Shown here piece after piece: positions 1 to 11,177 of a DNA stretch of 64,000 nt; the stretch's first letter is position 1; each line of letters begins with the position of its first letter. This stretch comes from Paracamarosporium sp. OC-R06-R3. Its lineage: Eukaryota > Ascomycota > Dothideomycetes > Pleosporales > Didymosphaeriaceae. Where the stretch lies: positions 434,001 to 498,000 of the forward strand of contig JACVRA010000161.1 of assembly GCA_019828545.1 (NCBI GenBank), given 5' to 3'. The notes below the pieces were generated by a model. That model ran no database searches, was not told the DNA's origin, and was given only the letters and a program-made list of their open reading frames with translations. Made by a program: the position numbers and the translations under genes.

Positions 1-1059
1 CGCAATTTCCTCCACTTGGTCTTTGGAGATGTCTTCGGCCGTTACAAATGCCGCATAAGGGGTGAAAGCACCTGGAGTCGGGGTTCTCGGAGAGTATGAG
101 AAAGTCAAGTCTGGCTGATCCTGAAAGTTTTCTCCGACACCAGGAAGGTCGACCCTGACTTTAATACCGAGCCTTTCGAGAAGGGAAGTTCTGCCTATAC
201 CAGATGCCTCTAGAATTCCTGGGGTGGCTAACGCCCCTGCTGCCAAAATGACTTCGCCGGATTGATCTAGCATAATATCATGAGGCTCACCGTATTTATC
301 CAGATATCTGACGCCTATGGCTGTCTGCTTGTCTCTGTGAGATTGCTCGTTCCAGACTAGGTTGAGCGCGGTGCCTCGTACAAGACGAAGGTTTGGCCGA
401 TGAGAAACAGGGTAGTAAAATGCGGTGGCTGCACTTGATCGGAGTCCTGACTCTCTATCCACCATCATTGGGCGAATAGTATAGCCTTCGACCTTTCCAC
501 CATTCGCATCCTGGCAGCGGGGCACACCCAGAGCTTCCCATGTAGTCGCGAGATCTGAGGGGAAATCTCCCGTGAGTAATTGGCTTGGATGGCTAACTGC
601 CACTTCACCAGTCCTGCCATGGTATTCCTCAATAAAGCTTATGCCGGCTTTTACTTGATCAGGAGTTGGATCGAAGAAGCGCTCGACACCCTTGTAGAAT
701 AGCCACAAAGTATTCCAATTCCATCCTTTGGCACCAAGGCGCTCCCAGCCATCTATCTCCAGTGCAGCTGTACGAATGTACATCATACCGTTAATCATGC
801 TGGTGCCTCCAACAATTTTTCCAGCTGTGAAATCCAGAATTTGATCGTTGAGTTTACTTTGAGGGGTCGATTGATAGCACCAATCAATCGGTGTCTTCGC
901 ATTTTTGTCACGGTTGAGAGGATCGGTGACGTTCGGGTTGTCGCGATCATCCAAACCAGGCTCAATAAGCACCACTCGTGTGTTTGGGTCAGCCGATAAT
1001 CGATTGGCAACCAGTAGCCTAGAGGTCCCGGCGCCGATGATAATGTAGTCGGTGGACAT
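1..1059 (-). CDS. GMC-family FAD oxidoreductase, N-terminal 353 residues (runs off left edge)
   Basis: An open frame without stops runs from an ATG at 1059 to the window edge. It has the GMC (glucose-methanol-choline) layout: a Rossmann beta-alpha-beta start (DYIIIGAGTS), GGTSMINGMMY around residue 85, and the second GMC signature (AAGALATPGILEASGIG) around residue 275. The family oxidises alcohols, sugars or aldehydes with FAD. The catalytic His and His/Asn lie in the C-terminal part outside the window. One oddity: the third Gly of the dinucleotide-binding GxGxxG is Arg (GAGTSR), a one-base change from Gly that should hurt FAD binding. It is divergent from the decayed sugar genes at 1587. 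No intron is seen. The family is sure; the substrate is unknown. Confidence 0.9.
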   Translation of the reverse strand, partial: MSTDYIIIGAGTSRLLVANRLSADPNTRVVLIEPGLDDRDNPNVTDPLNRDKNAKTPIDWCYQSTPQSKLNDQILDFTAGKIVGGTSMINGMMYIRTAALEIDGWERLGAKGWNWNTLWLFYKGVERFFDPTPDQVKAGISFIEEYHGRTGEVAVSHPSQLLTGDFPSDLATTWEALGVPRCQDANGGKVEGYTIRPMMVDRESGLRSSAATAFYYPVSHRPNLRLVRGTALNLVWNEQSHRDKQTAIGVRYLDKYGEPHDIMLDQSGEVILAAGALATPGILEASGIGRTSLLERLGIKVRVDLPGVGENFQDQPDLTFSYSPRTPTPGAFTPYAAFVTAEDISKDQVEEIA

Positions 1060-1586
1060 CCTGTGAGACTTTCTGAGATTGTGTCAACAATGACAGAACC
1101 AAGGGAAGTTGAGAAGATTGACAAAGTTTTGATGTAAGACTGCGAAGGCTATTGCCAGTTTGCAAGTAATCACTGGATTATTGTAGCCTAAAAGTCTTAT
1201 CGATACGAGTGAGGCTCTTGTGGTAAAGAAATTCACATACGGGCTGTGAAGAAGTGTCGTTGCAAAATCAGTGTAATCTGACTTCCATGGTAGTCCCTCA
1301 GCTGATCCTTTTTCCCCGTGTATAGCAGTGTAAATGAATAACACAAAGAAAAATTCACGAACCACGTTGCATTCAAGCTCATCGTGTGAAGAGACCCGTG
1401 CCCCAAGATGAAGTTTCTGACTTCCACAATCAAGCTACTCAAACTCCATACAACATCAATTGACTGTAGCAATAGCTCGACGTTATTAATATTAGTTAGT
1501 ATGACGAACGGTGTGATCGTTAGACAGCTTTGGTTTTTGATTGTCTGTAGAACACAGGGCGCCTGACGCCCCAAACCTACTACGTA
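1060..1586. other. Intergenic, 5' side of the GMC gene
   Basis: About 530 bp between the GMC start and the sugar dehydrogenase relic. No supportable ORF, RNA gene or clear repeat was seen. It should hold the GMC promoter. Confidence 0.5.
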
Positions 1587-2640
1587 ATGTCGATACATTT
1601 AGCACCGAAAGTTGCCTTGATTGGCTGTGGTCCGTGGGGTGGAAACTCGCTTAGGTTTTTGCTCAAGAGGGTGCACTTGAAGCTCTCGTTGACGCTATAC
1701 CATCTCAAGCAATTAGGTTGTGTGGGTAACTTGCAGAACGAAGCTACAAAGGCACTCTATTCGTAATTGGGATGATGTTCTCCAAGACAACTCGATCGAT
1801 GCTATCGTCCTAGCTACGCCTGCTCCAAACCACACCGACATGGCAATCACCTCTTTGAATGCTGGAAAGCACACTTTCGTCGAGAAGCCGCTCGCTCTTT
1901 CAATCGAGGATGTGAAGCGCGTTATGGATGCAGCGACAACTGCGATCAGGCTCGTCATGGTCGGTCGCCTGTTTTGGTATCATCCTGCTCTCATCGCCTC
2001 GATGGATATGGTGCACAAAGAAGAATTGGGTCGCATTCGGCATATACGCTCTCGTCTGAATTTTGGTCGCATTCGGGAAGAGGAAGATGTTGCTTGAACC
2101 TTGCAACCCACGATTTATCTATGGTTTTAGCATTGGGCGGTGGGATGCCTGATAAAGTCACAGCAAAGGGGTTCTATCATCATCGACAAAACATAGCCGA
2201 TGTTGTCTGACCGGACTGTCCTGGCTTAGCGGGCTCCAGACACACATACTGGTATCATGGATGTATCGCAGAAGGAACAGAAACTAATCGTGGTCAGAGA
2301 TATCGAGACAGCTATTTTCGATGATGGCGAGCCCTGGAGAACGAAACTTTGTGTCTTTAGAAACAAAATCACCTGGTCCGACGGTATCCCCAAAGCAGTG
2401 CAAGAAACTGTTGATGCGGTTGTGCTCTGACACGAAGAACCTCTTGCTGCTGAATGTCGAGATTTCCTTAATTGCGTGAAGAGTGGCCGGTAGCTAGTTG
2501 CAAATGGTGGCGAGGCTCTTCGAGTTGTCGAGGTACTCTCTCATATCGCACAGCGGATTAAAAAGAATATGGAGACGCGAACATCCATCCTGGATAAGGA
2601 TCTTGGCCCCTTACCAGGCTCGGTCATCGAGAGGAAATAG
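1587..2640 (+). pseudogene. Decayed Gfo/Idh/MocA sugar dehydrogenase (bacterial WlbA-like type)
   Basis: The reading is collinear with NAD-dependent Gfo/Idh/MocA dehydrogenases of the type found in bacterial UDP-amino-sugar operons. It starts with an ATG and a Rossmann motif (ALIGCGPWGGN), followed by WDDVLQD, IVLATPAPNHTDMA, the family-typical GKHTFVEKPLALS (EKP motif), YHPAL, ELGRIRHIRSRLNFGRIREE, NLATHDLSMVLAL, KEQKLIVV and FDDGEPW. The stretch ends in the C-terminal LRVVEVL helix. The frame is broken many times: a frameshift near 1655, stops or frameshifts near 1725-1765, a shift near 2093, TGA at about 2208, a shift near 2225, and later in-frame TGA and TAG codons. None of these sites looks like an intron. 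The order of motifs is intact, so this is one gene that died in place. It is followed directly by an aminotransferase relic. The exact sugar substrate cannot be told. Confidence 0.85.
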
Positions 2641-3189
2641 TTGACTGACGAATTATTTCCCCACATCCAAAGTGAACACCCCGCTCACTGTGATTGTTTC
2701 ACCAACACTGGCAGAGAAACCATCATATTCAAGCATAAACTATCGACTGATCTAATTCCTGTAGTCGACCTGAGGTCACAAAAAGCGAAGATCCAGGATC
2801 AACTAGATTCCAGACTGGCCAATGTGATGGACCACGCAAATTTCATCTTAGGTCCCAAAGTGAGAGAATTAGAAGAGAAGTTGACTGACTATTCTGGCAC
2901 AGGTCACGTCATCACTTATGGAACTGGAACCGGCGCTCTGACTTTAGCTTTGCTGGCTTTGGGACCGCAACCAGGTGATGCTGTGATTGTTCCAGACTTG
3001 TTCTTTATAGCAACAGTAGAACCCGTTGCTCTGCGTGGTAGAGTTATAGTTTTTGTTGATGTCGAGCCGCACCATCTAACGATCAGTCCAATGCTCGTGG
3101 ACGCAAGTGTCACTGCCGCCATCCCGTACTTTATAAAGCTCGTCTGGCCTCAGGTCACCCATCCTCGTAGCAGTGCTTCACACATTTAG
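2641..3189 (+). pseudogene. Truncated DegT/DnrJ/EryC1/StrS sugar aminotransferase relic
   Basis: The stretch is open for 182 codons but has no in-frame ATG before the conserved part. From about 2755 it matches the N-terminal third of DegT/DnrJ/EryC1/StrS PLP aminotransferases: IPVVDLRSQKAKIQDQ, MDHANFILGPKVRELEEKL, GTGTGALTLALLAL, GDAVIVPDLFFIATVEPVAL and FVDVEPHHLTISP. The family normally has about 360-400 residues and a catalytic Lys near residue 185-200. Here the similarity fades near 3130 and the Lys region is absent. The next 160 bp show no convincing continuation. This enzyme class transfers an amino group to a keto-sugar nucleotide, the step after a WlbA-type dehydrogenase. It lies immediately after that relic in the same direction, as in a bacterial operon. 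Confidence 0.8.
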
Positions 3190-3352
3190 ATAAGTAACAA
3201 ATTCAATCACATCTTTCTCCAGATCAGATCACGTACTTCGGCCAGGGGTAATATTAGTCACCGCGAAGATGCTGGCTTAGTCAAAGCAAAGGTTGCGGTA
3301 TTCCTCAATCAGAGCGTGACCCCGTTCCAGTAGCACCACTCTAGCCTAGAGT

Positions 3353-6300
3353 CTAGCCCTGGCACTGTATTGAACATTAGCTTCTTAGACCACGACCACC
3401 CGAATCTATACTGTGGAAAGTAGAAACGTACCATCTGATAGTATACACCCATCTTTCCGAGCAACTCGGCATGAGTTCCCATTTCTAGCAAACAGCCTCC
3501 TTCCCCCAGAACAAAGATAACATCCGCATTTTGAACTGTAGCTAGACGATGGGCAACTAATATGATAGTCCTTTCCTTCGCGGCGCGTTCAAATGCGGCT
3601 TGAACGAGCTTCTCGCTCTCTAGGTCAAGTGAGCTAGTGGCTTCATCGAGTAGGAGAAGTTGCGGATCGCGAATGAGTGCGCGCGCAATCGCAATGCGCT
3701 GCTTCTGACCGCCTGAAAGAGAGACGCCCCGGGGCCCGATGTTGGTGCTGTAACCTTCAGGAAGGGATACGATGAAGTCGTGGATCATAGCGTCGCGACA
3801 TGCGGAATGGAGTTGATCGTCGGTGATGGTTGTAGAGTCAATCCCAAGAAGGATGTTATCTTTGATGGTCCCTTAATAATATAAGTTTGTGAAATGACAT
3901 GGATAGGATGGTATTTATTACCTTGAAAGAGCATGGACTCCTGCGCTACTAAGGAGAGCTGCTTTCGATAAGTGTGAATGTTGAGATCACCAATATCTTT
4001 GCCGTTGTATAGAATCCGACCCTCATCAGGCTCATAGAACCTTTCGAGTAAGGATATGATACTAGTCTTCCCGCAGCCCGATGCACCAACGAGAGCAGCA
4101 AATTGCCCTTTCTCGATAGTGAAGCTAAGGCCTTCGACAACTGGAGCTTCTCGAGTCGGATATGTGAAATGAACATCGCAGAATTCAATCTTCACACCTC
4201 CACTCGCGTCCGGAAGACTTTCTTCCCCGCGATATTCCACTACACAAGATTGTCTTGCATCGAGAATACGATTCGATGCTGCAGTAGCCTGGGCAGCATT
4301 GGGACCAACACTTAAGCTCTGTCCAAACCCCTCGGCGGCGTTCATGATAGACATGAGACATACGAAGAAAGCCATAAAGCTGATTTCTTCGCGAACAAGC
4401 AGTCGACCACCGTAATAGAATATCAGCGCTTGACAACCTAGAGTGGCACTGTCGGAAAAGCCGAGCACGATGCTGACCCAGCGAGCTTTGGTATATGCAG
4501 CTACGACATGGCCGTAGCAGAGTTTCTCGAAGCGTGTACATACCACGTCTTCAAGGGTCAAAGAAGTTACCGTACGCATAGAGCTGATCGCCTCAGACGC
4601 AAACTGCGAGCTCTCGGCGAAAACATCGTCGTTCATCTTCTCAAACTGTAGCTCGTATCTAAACCGATAGTACCCAGAGAAGATGCAGACTGGGAGGACG
4701 ACACAAATCGATACGAGTGCAAGTTTCCAGGAATACGAAATTGCCATTGCGATACTGCCGATGATGTTGAAAATCGAAATATAAACCATGGCCATGTTGA
4801 TACCCAGGAGTTCTTCAAGCTTCATCGGATCGTCTTTGATGCGGGATGTGAGAGTACCGTGCGAGTGGCTATCCTCATCGAAGTAGGCGGCCCGTTGGAA
4901 AATAATCGACTCGAAGTATTGGTTTTGGTATTTGGCGCGAATGAAAGATGCCACGCGGTTGGAGGAGGTGTAAGTTAGAAAATAGGCAATGCCCGCTGCA
5001 GTTGCAAATACGACCCACATACCAGCCATAAATTCAACCTCAGACATAAGCTTGGAAGGATTGTTTTGGTACTGGAAAAGATTTATCGATCGGGAAAAGA
5101 GCCAAGCGTGCAAAGGCATTGCTGTACCAGCCGCAGCCGCGAAAAGGACAGTGAGGGCCATCATGTACCAGTAGGCTTTCGACTCGATGAAGAACAAGCC
5201 GAGACTAGCGAAGAAACCGCGTTCAGTATCTGAATTGCATCCGCCTTTTTCGTAAGAACCTCCCTCCCACAGATTTTCGGCGTGTTCTAGCATGTCGACA
5301 GCTTTAGTTTCAACGTTCGCGTCGACATGCTCTCGTGTCGGACTAGTGACATGAAGGGCCTGAGACTTAACAAGCCCTGCATAAACGCCACCTTGGAGGG
5401 CAACCAAATTCTCGTGTGTTCCTGTCTCGACGACTTTGCCCTTTTTCACCACTACAACACGGTCTGCGTTCTTGATTGTAGACAGACGATGAGCGATCAC
5501 AATAGTCGTTCGGTTCTGAGAAACACTGTCAAGAGCTTCTTGAACTATGCGCTCACTTCGAACGTCAAGAGAGCTTGTTGCTTCGTCTAAAATAAGAATT
5601 GCCGGCATCTTGACGATCGATCGGGCTATAGCGATTCGTTGACGTTGGCCGCCAGACAGCTTAGCACCACCGTCGCCGACACTTGTATCGTAGCCCTAGA
5701 AATCTTCGTCAGGGTTTTGTTAGACCTGAGAGTCGCCGGACATACTTTTGGGAGTTTTCTAATAAACTCATCCGCGAATGCTTTCTGGCAGGCTTCCTTG
5801 ACTAGCACTTGCTTTCGCTCGTCAGACTCAGTCTCCCATTCAGAGCCAACAAGACCACGGGCAACATTCTCATAGATAGTATCGTTGAACAGAACTGGCT
5901 CTTGCTGAACCAGTCCAATCTGAGATCGCCACCATCGCAGGTCAATGTCTTCTAACGAGTGGCCACATGTTGAGACAGTTCCATTGAGTTCAATTGGTTC
6001 CACAATCTCTTCGAGTTCGATCCTCTCGGCTTCATCGGCTTCATCGTCATTCTTCTTCTTCTTAACAACCGACTGGGAAATGACATGCTGCCTCTTCAAC
6101 GAATACCAACGTTCAATCAAACCAACAAGCGTACTTTTGCCGGAGCCCGACGGTCCAACAATAGCGGTGATCTTTCCAGCTTCGATGCGCAAGTCTAGCT
6201 CGTCTAAAATCTTGATATGGGGCCTACTAGGGTAGGAAAATGTGACTTTGTCGAAAATTATATCGCCGGTTGCGGAAACGTGTGGTCCTGAAAGATGACC

Positions 6301-7577
6301 CTGATTAGGTGAAGGGGCGTCAATAACAGAAAAGAATTCGCAGGCAGCTAGTGATGCTTTGCCAATGGCTTGTGTGGAGGCTGAGATGCGGTCAAGTGAG
6401 AAAAAGACGGACATGACTGTGAGAAGAACACTGTCTGACTGTAAGCTGCTAAGCCTGAGCGGAAGTTTGGAAATGCGTACACGGTAATGACTCCCACATT
6501 GTCTAGTCGACCTTCAACGAAGGCCTTTGTGCCATACCAGAATGAAAGGCCAACGGTACCAAAAACGCCAAAGAACTACAACATTTAGCTGCAGTTTTAA
6601 TTCCACTGGCCGTTCTAGATCAACTTACAGTAGTTGCAAACTGCAAGGACGTGATCGGGCTTGTAGCCCGCGAATGCTTCTTAACCTCTTCGACAAAAGT
6701 GGCATATCTCGAGGCAGTGCGAACCTCGGCACTGCAAGCCATGATCATGCGGATACCTGCAAGTGCTTCGCTAGCAACGGCCGCTGCTTTGCTCTCTGAC
6801 TTGATTTGAAGAGCATGGCCCTTGACACTGAAAGGTAAGATAACGCCAATGGCCAACATGCTAGCAAATATGCCTGATAGCGTTATTAATGCCAGTTCCC
6901 AATTCCATATGAAAGCCACGATGATGGCGGCGATGATTAGAGCGCCGTACTCAACCAGGGTACCAAGCTTCTCCGATATTCCAAGCTGTAAGACATTGCT
7001 TGTAGATGCTATGGTGCTGACGGCATATCCGGGTGGCAGCGTGTCGAGGACGTGAATACTCTGTCCAAAGAGGTGCTTGAGATAGTGTAATCTGATAGCG
7101 GCCGAGAGTCTTATTCCGATTATGCGAAAGGCAAGTCTGTGGATCGCGCCGAGTCCGAAACGAGCGAGAAACAATGCGAAAATGTATAGGCTACAGATTG
7201 TAAGTATCTTGGGTAAGTTTAGGATTGGCTGATTCATGTGGAACGTACCAAAGTTGGTCAAGAGTATCTTCAAACTCCCCATGCACCCCTCCTGCTTTCC
7301 CAACTTCGAGGTTGCTGAAGTTTTTGACCAATTTCCCTATGCATTCTTAGTCAACTGAGGTCATAAAGAGTATTTGGATTGCACCCGTACCAAACAGAAC
7401 ATACATCAACGGTGTGGTTATACCACATCCGATTGCTGCCAGTGTGCCGACAGTGTAAGCCACAAGGTCCCACTTAGTGGCATATGTGAAGATGCGCTGC
7501 AGATGTAAGCCTTCCCAGCCTTCTTGGATATATCGGGATTCGGACCATGTAATCTTTAAACGTCGCCGTCCGTTCAT
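3353..7577 (-). CDS. ABCB-type full ABC exporter (MDR/Ste6-like), 8 exons
   Basis: Exons on the minus strand are 7577-7391, 7336-7249, 7190-6629, 6575-6483, 6438-5746, 5695-3922, 3871-3432 and 3364-3353, together 1,282 residues. This is the usual TMD-NBD-TMD-NBD size of fungal MDR pumps. NBD1 has Walker A GPSGSGKS, signature LSGGQ and [13 protein letters not shown]2 has [13 protein letters not shown] and [10 protein letters not shown], with H-loops in IVIAHRLST and ILVAHRLAT. The last exon gives the short YYQMCQG end typical of the family. A Lys/Asp/Glu-rich stretch sits in NBD1 between Walker A and the Q-loop. The start is the first ATG after an in-frame TAA; a short upstream exon (from an ATG near 7675) is possible. 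It probably sits in the plasma membrane and exports the cluster product or xenobiotics. Confidence 0.93.
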
Positions 7578-8300
7578 TATGGTGCATTACTATCGTGGTC
7601 TCCTTCATCCCAGGATCCGACGTGGCATGATCACATGATGACACTGTGTGGCTCTCCGATCCAGTCTTGTTGTTCATATTTTCACGCATCCTAGTATGAC
7701 TTGTGCACGGATGAGGGTCCAATTGAAGGCGAGATGGAGATTGTGAACGTCGAAAATCTGGAAACACTGTCAGTGACACCTTCGAGCAGTCCGACTTTCT
7801 TTCACTCACGAACTTATCGAATCGTATATTCAGCTTGAGAAGAAAGAAACCCAGTAGAGTGAATTAAGAGATCGATAGGGAACAGAGTGAATTATCGAAC
7901 CGCGTTGCTGATAGATTGAAATACAGTTCCAAGTCTTAAAAAACATTGACCGATCGCAAAGGTCATCTTATTAAATCTTTGAAGATGAGTAAATTTCTCC
8001 TATGTGCACTGGTCCAATTAGACTAGTCTATGGACTCGGAGAGCAAATGGTCGCCGGTGAAAAGGTGCTGCAGGATTGCCAGCATCTGATTGGTTCAGAT
8101 TAACTGGGTGAGCCCCACCTTTCCGGGCCGGGAGGCATTTCCACTTTCGCTCCGCAGCCCATCGCCTCCTCGCTTGTTGTCATGCAACTATTGCCTCAGA
8201 ATCCCGAGACCCCTGAAAAAAATAATAAACCAGAAAGAAAGCGTACGATCCTTTAGGGAGCATTTAGCCACCGCAGCTTCACTGCGCTTGAGCCCCGGCC
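7578..8300. promoter_or_regulatory. Divergent promoter region, ABC exporter / Zn2Cys6 regulator
   Basis: 723 bp separate the start codons of the ABC exporter (minus) and the regulator at 8301 (plus). The stretch near 8120-8135 has a GGGCCGGG-type GC patch in an otherwise AT-rich region. No RNA gene or repeat was seen. A small extra 5' exon of the exporter could lie at about 7580-7680. Confidence 0.5.
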
Positions 8301-10364
8301 ATGCCGAACGCGTCCCATACTGAGAAACCTAAGGCCTGCTCCAACTGTGCTCGGGCAAAAGTCAAATGTGTATGGCCAAGCATTTGCGACAGTAGCGCTG
8401 AGACTGTCTGCCTCAGGTTAGTCGTAACTCTACTCTATAAAACGTGGGTCCTGAAAGCGCCATCAATTATTCAGATGCTCCAACAATACTCTCACATGTT
8501 CCGTGGTGCACGCCGGAACGAAGAGGAAACGAGGGAAAGCAGCGTAAGTCCTATTCATTTCACCTTGTACACCATCCTGGACACTGATTGACATTGATCA
8601 CGAAGCCACGTAAAAGTCCTTGAACAGAAGATCGATGACATCATGTCTTTATTGACTCGGGATCGGGAGCAAACAACGCAACGATCTGTCGAAAATTCTA
8701 TGCTCTCAACCACGTTTACCCCAGCATCGACAGTAACATCGCCCGAAGCCGAACATCCTAGTCTGGCATTCCACGCTAATGTAGGGTCGAGTCAGTCTCA
8801 CGAAGTTATGATCTCCGTAAGCCCAGGCTTCCACGTCCCCTTTACTGTGGCCGACTGTGTTATTCAAGAATATATGGACGAGATGGTGCCTCAATTTCCG
8901 TTTGTCCCACTGCCCACTTGCGATGCAGAACAAATGTACAAAGTCTCACCGTTCCTACTGAAGACGATATTGTGGGCTTGCAGGCCACCGGAGCCTAATA
9001 CTGCTGTAGCATTTGAGCACTGGTTTAGACAGGAAGTTGCCCATCAGACTGTTGTGTTGGGACATAAGAGCCTGGAGCTTCTACAGGCACTTCTGGTGTT
9101 TCTTGCCTGGTACGAACCATCTCATTGTTCACCGCAGCGATTCGCGTCTTAAATGCTAACAGAATCCTCTCGTTAGGAACAATTTGGGATTTTATGCAAA
9201 AACCAGGGATACAAGCATTCTGCAAATTGCAGTAGGTCTAGTGTCAGATTTGAGGCTGGCCAAATGCCCCGACAAGTCAGACCCCGCCTCGCAGTCTATC
9301 ATTGAGGATGCAGCTCACTTGCGAAACGAAGTTCACCCCCGAGCTCAGCACACAGGTAAAGACCATCGAGCCGTATTAGGGGTATTCTACATAGGGTCCG
9401 TGTAGGTTACTCCTCCAGAACGATCTCTCTCTCTCGGTCCTGCTAATGAACATTGCGGACTTTCGAGTCTTCTGGATAGACCGTCTCCGCTCAAATATAC
9501 CCCATACCTCGATCAATGTTGCAAAAACCTCCTCTCAAACTCAGAATACTCCACCGACTTTATGTTGGTCAATCTGATAGGGTTGCAGCAGATTTCTCAA
9601 AGAGTAGACGATACCTTCCGACAGAACAGAGACCAAATTGGTAACACAACGCTGCGGGGCATCCATACTTTAGTCATCGCGACCCTGCAGAGAGAGTCAG
9701 ACGCTTTCATGGATCACTTACCCGAAAATTTGAAATGGAATTGTGTGTCCTCCACAGCCCAGCTGCACAAGTCAGTCACTAATGCTTTTCATTAGATCTT
9801 TTGCGCAGCCATTACACAGCTATTCGAATTCGTCTATTCGAGCCCGCTATTCACGACCGCGGTAGCAAAAGCTTCGAACCTCCCCACGCACGATCGCAAA
9901 TCCTATGGAACTGTCTCAAAAGTACACAGTCACTCATCAACATGTTCATCACATTATCAGTAGAGGCCTATCCATCACTTACTTTCATCCCGATGCTTCA
10001 CCTCGCTTTAGCCATCATTAAAGCCAATCAATTACTATATATGCAAGATCAGGACTGGGATTGGGTAGTCGCTAGGGCGAGTTGTGATTTTGGGAATTTG
10101 CTGCAACGGCTGAGTGAGCAGTTTGAGGCTGCGAATCGCATTGGCCGACCTAGATGTGCGATTCGCGTCGATGGTCGACCGATCTTTGCAGGGCACGCTG
10201 AGAATTTCAGGTGGATGCAGGGATCGTATTTGTCAAAGCTTCATTTAGAGGCAAGCCACACATGTCAGGCGTCAATGGAGATACCGTTCGCACAGACGAT
10301 AGAACAACAGGAAAGCCTTGATTTCTGGAAGCAGTTATCGGACTTCACCGACGGGGTTCTATAG
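8301..10364 (+). CDS. Zn2Cys6 transcription factor, fungal-specific domain, 6 exons
   Basis: Exons 8301-8416, 8475-8543, 8606-9109, 9177-9401, 9468-9742 and 9796-10364 give 585 residues. The binuclear cluster is CSNCARAKVKC, a 13-residue loop, then CLRC and TLTC (C-x2-C-x6-C-x13-C-x2-C-x6-C). The first intron splits the fourth and fifth cysteines. A basic tail (GTKRKRGKA) and a short coiled coil (VKVLEQKIDDIMSLL) follow, as usual for dimerising members. The middle homology region is recognisable from LLAW-like 'LVFLAWNNLGFY', 'HRAVLGVFYIGS' and 'YTPYLDQCC'. It is a nuclear DNA-binding regulator, probably of CGG-type half-sites, and a candidate controller of the divergent ABC exporter. Confidence 0.9.
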
Positions 10365-11177
10365 AGAGGCGATGGATACATAATATACTTGCTAACTGGG
10401 CACTTAAGATGGTTCTCTTTTAAGATTGATATTGATATGTTTTTGGGAACCAAGGGGAGGTATAAATAGGCCCTGTGTTACCTAGGATCAATAACACCCA
10501 AAGCCAACTACTGCACGACCGTTAACTTAAGCTATCTACTTTCAGTCAGAAGCCACATTAGGATACATATCTGCCGTTGTCGACACTGTAGCTAGAAAAT
10601 ATAGTTATCATGATTATTGATGGGTATTTAATCTTATTAGGTATCGCGTCCCACAGTACAGAACAAATATCACCCGATCATGTCTTCGACTCATTGTTCT
10701 CCAATCGCACTACAATGCAGCAGAAAAAAAAAGTCGCCGGAGCACTGTTGTCTTGCTTGTTCAGTTTATCTTTATAGCGTTTCCGTTGCCCCGACCCCAT
10801 AGCGTAAGCACGGGCCACTCGCTGCTTCATCAGGACAGGCGTCCTTTTTCCTCGCCTTGTCGTGAGGCTAATGTCTCCATCTGTTCAAATTACCTAGAGT
10901 ACTTCCGTTGATGATTAATACAACCTTCAAGTCACTTATAGTGAGACAAGTCACGTGTCCGTTTCTAGCCGATAATCCGGCCTAGATAAGGCTAACGCCG
11001 CTTGAAAATCGTCCAATCGTTGAGTTCGAACGTATCTCTACATGCGGGGAAGGATTCTTGCACCTGCAGTCTTTCATTTTCTCATTCCTGTCATTACCTT
11101 TTCGATCGTCGTACATCCAATATCTATCCAAACCCATCACAACCAGAACTGCTACGCACCACTTTCACGCATGACAC
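10365..11177. promoter_or_regulatory. Intergenic and promoter of the second Zn2Cys6 gene; CACGTG at 10952
   Basis: No ORF could be supported. A TCACGTG box lies at 10951-10957, about 225 bp before the next start codon. Just upstream is an exact inverted repeat, TCACT-TAT-AGTGA, at about 10932-10944. The same CACGTG core recurs before two other cluster genes (14904 and 18058). Confidence 0.5.

Noticed and set aside
1587..2640. RIP (C-to-T) as the cause of the sugar dehydrogenase decay
   Set aside because: Several breaks are frameshifts, which RIP does not make, and I could not count dinucleotide bias by eye.
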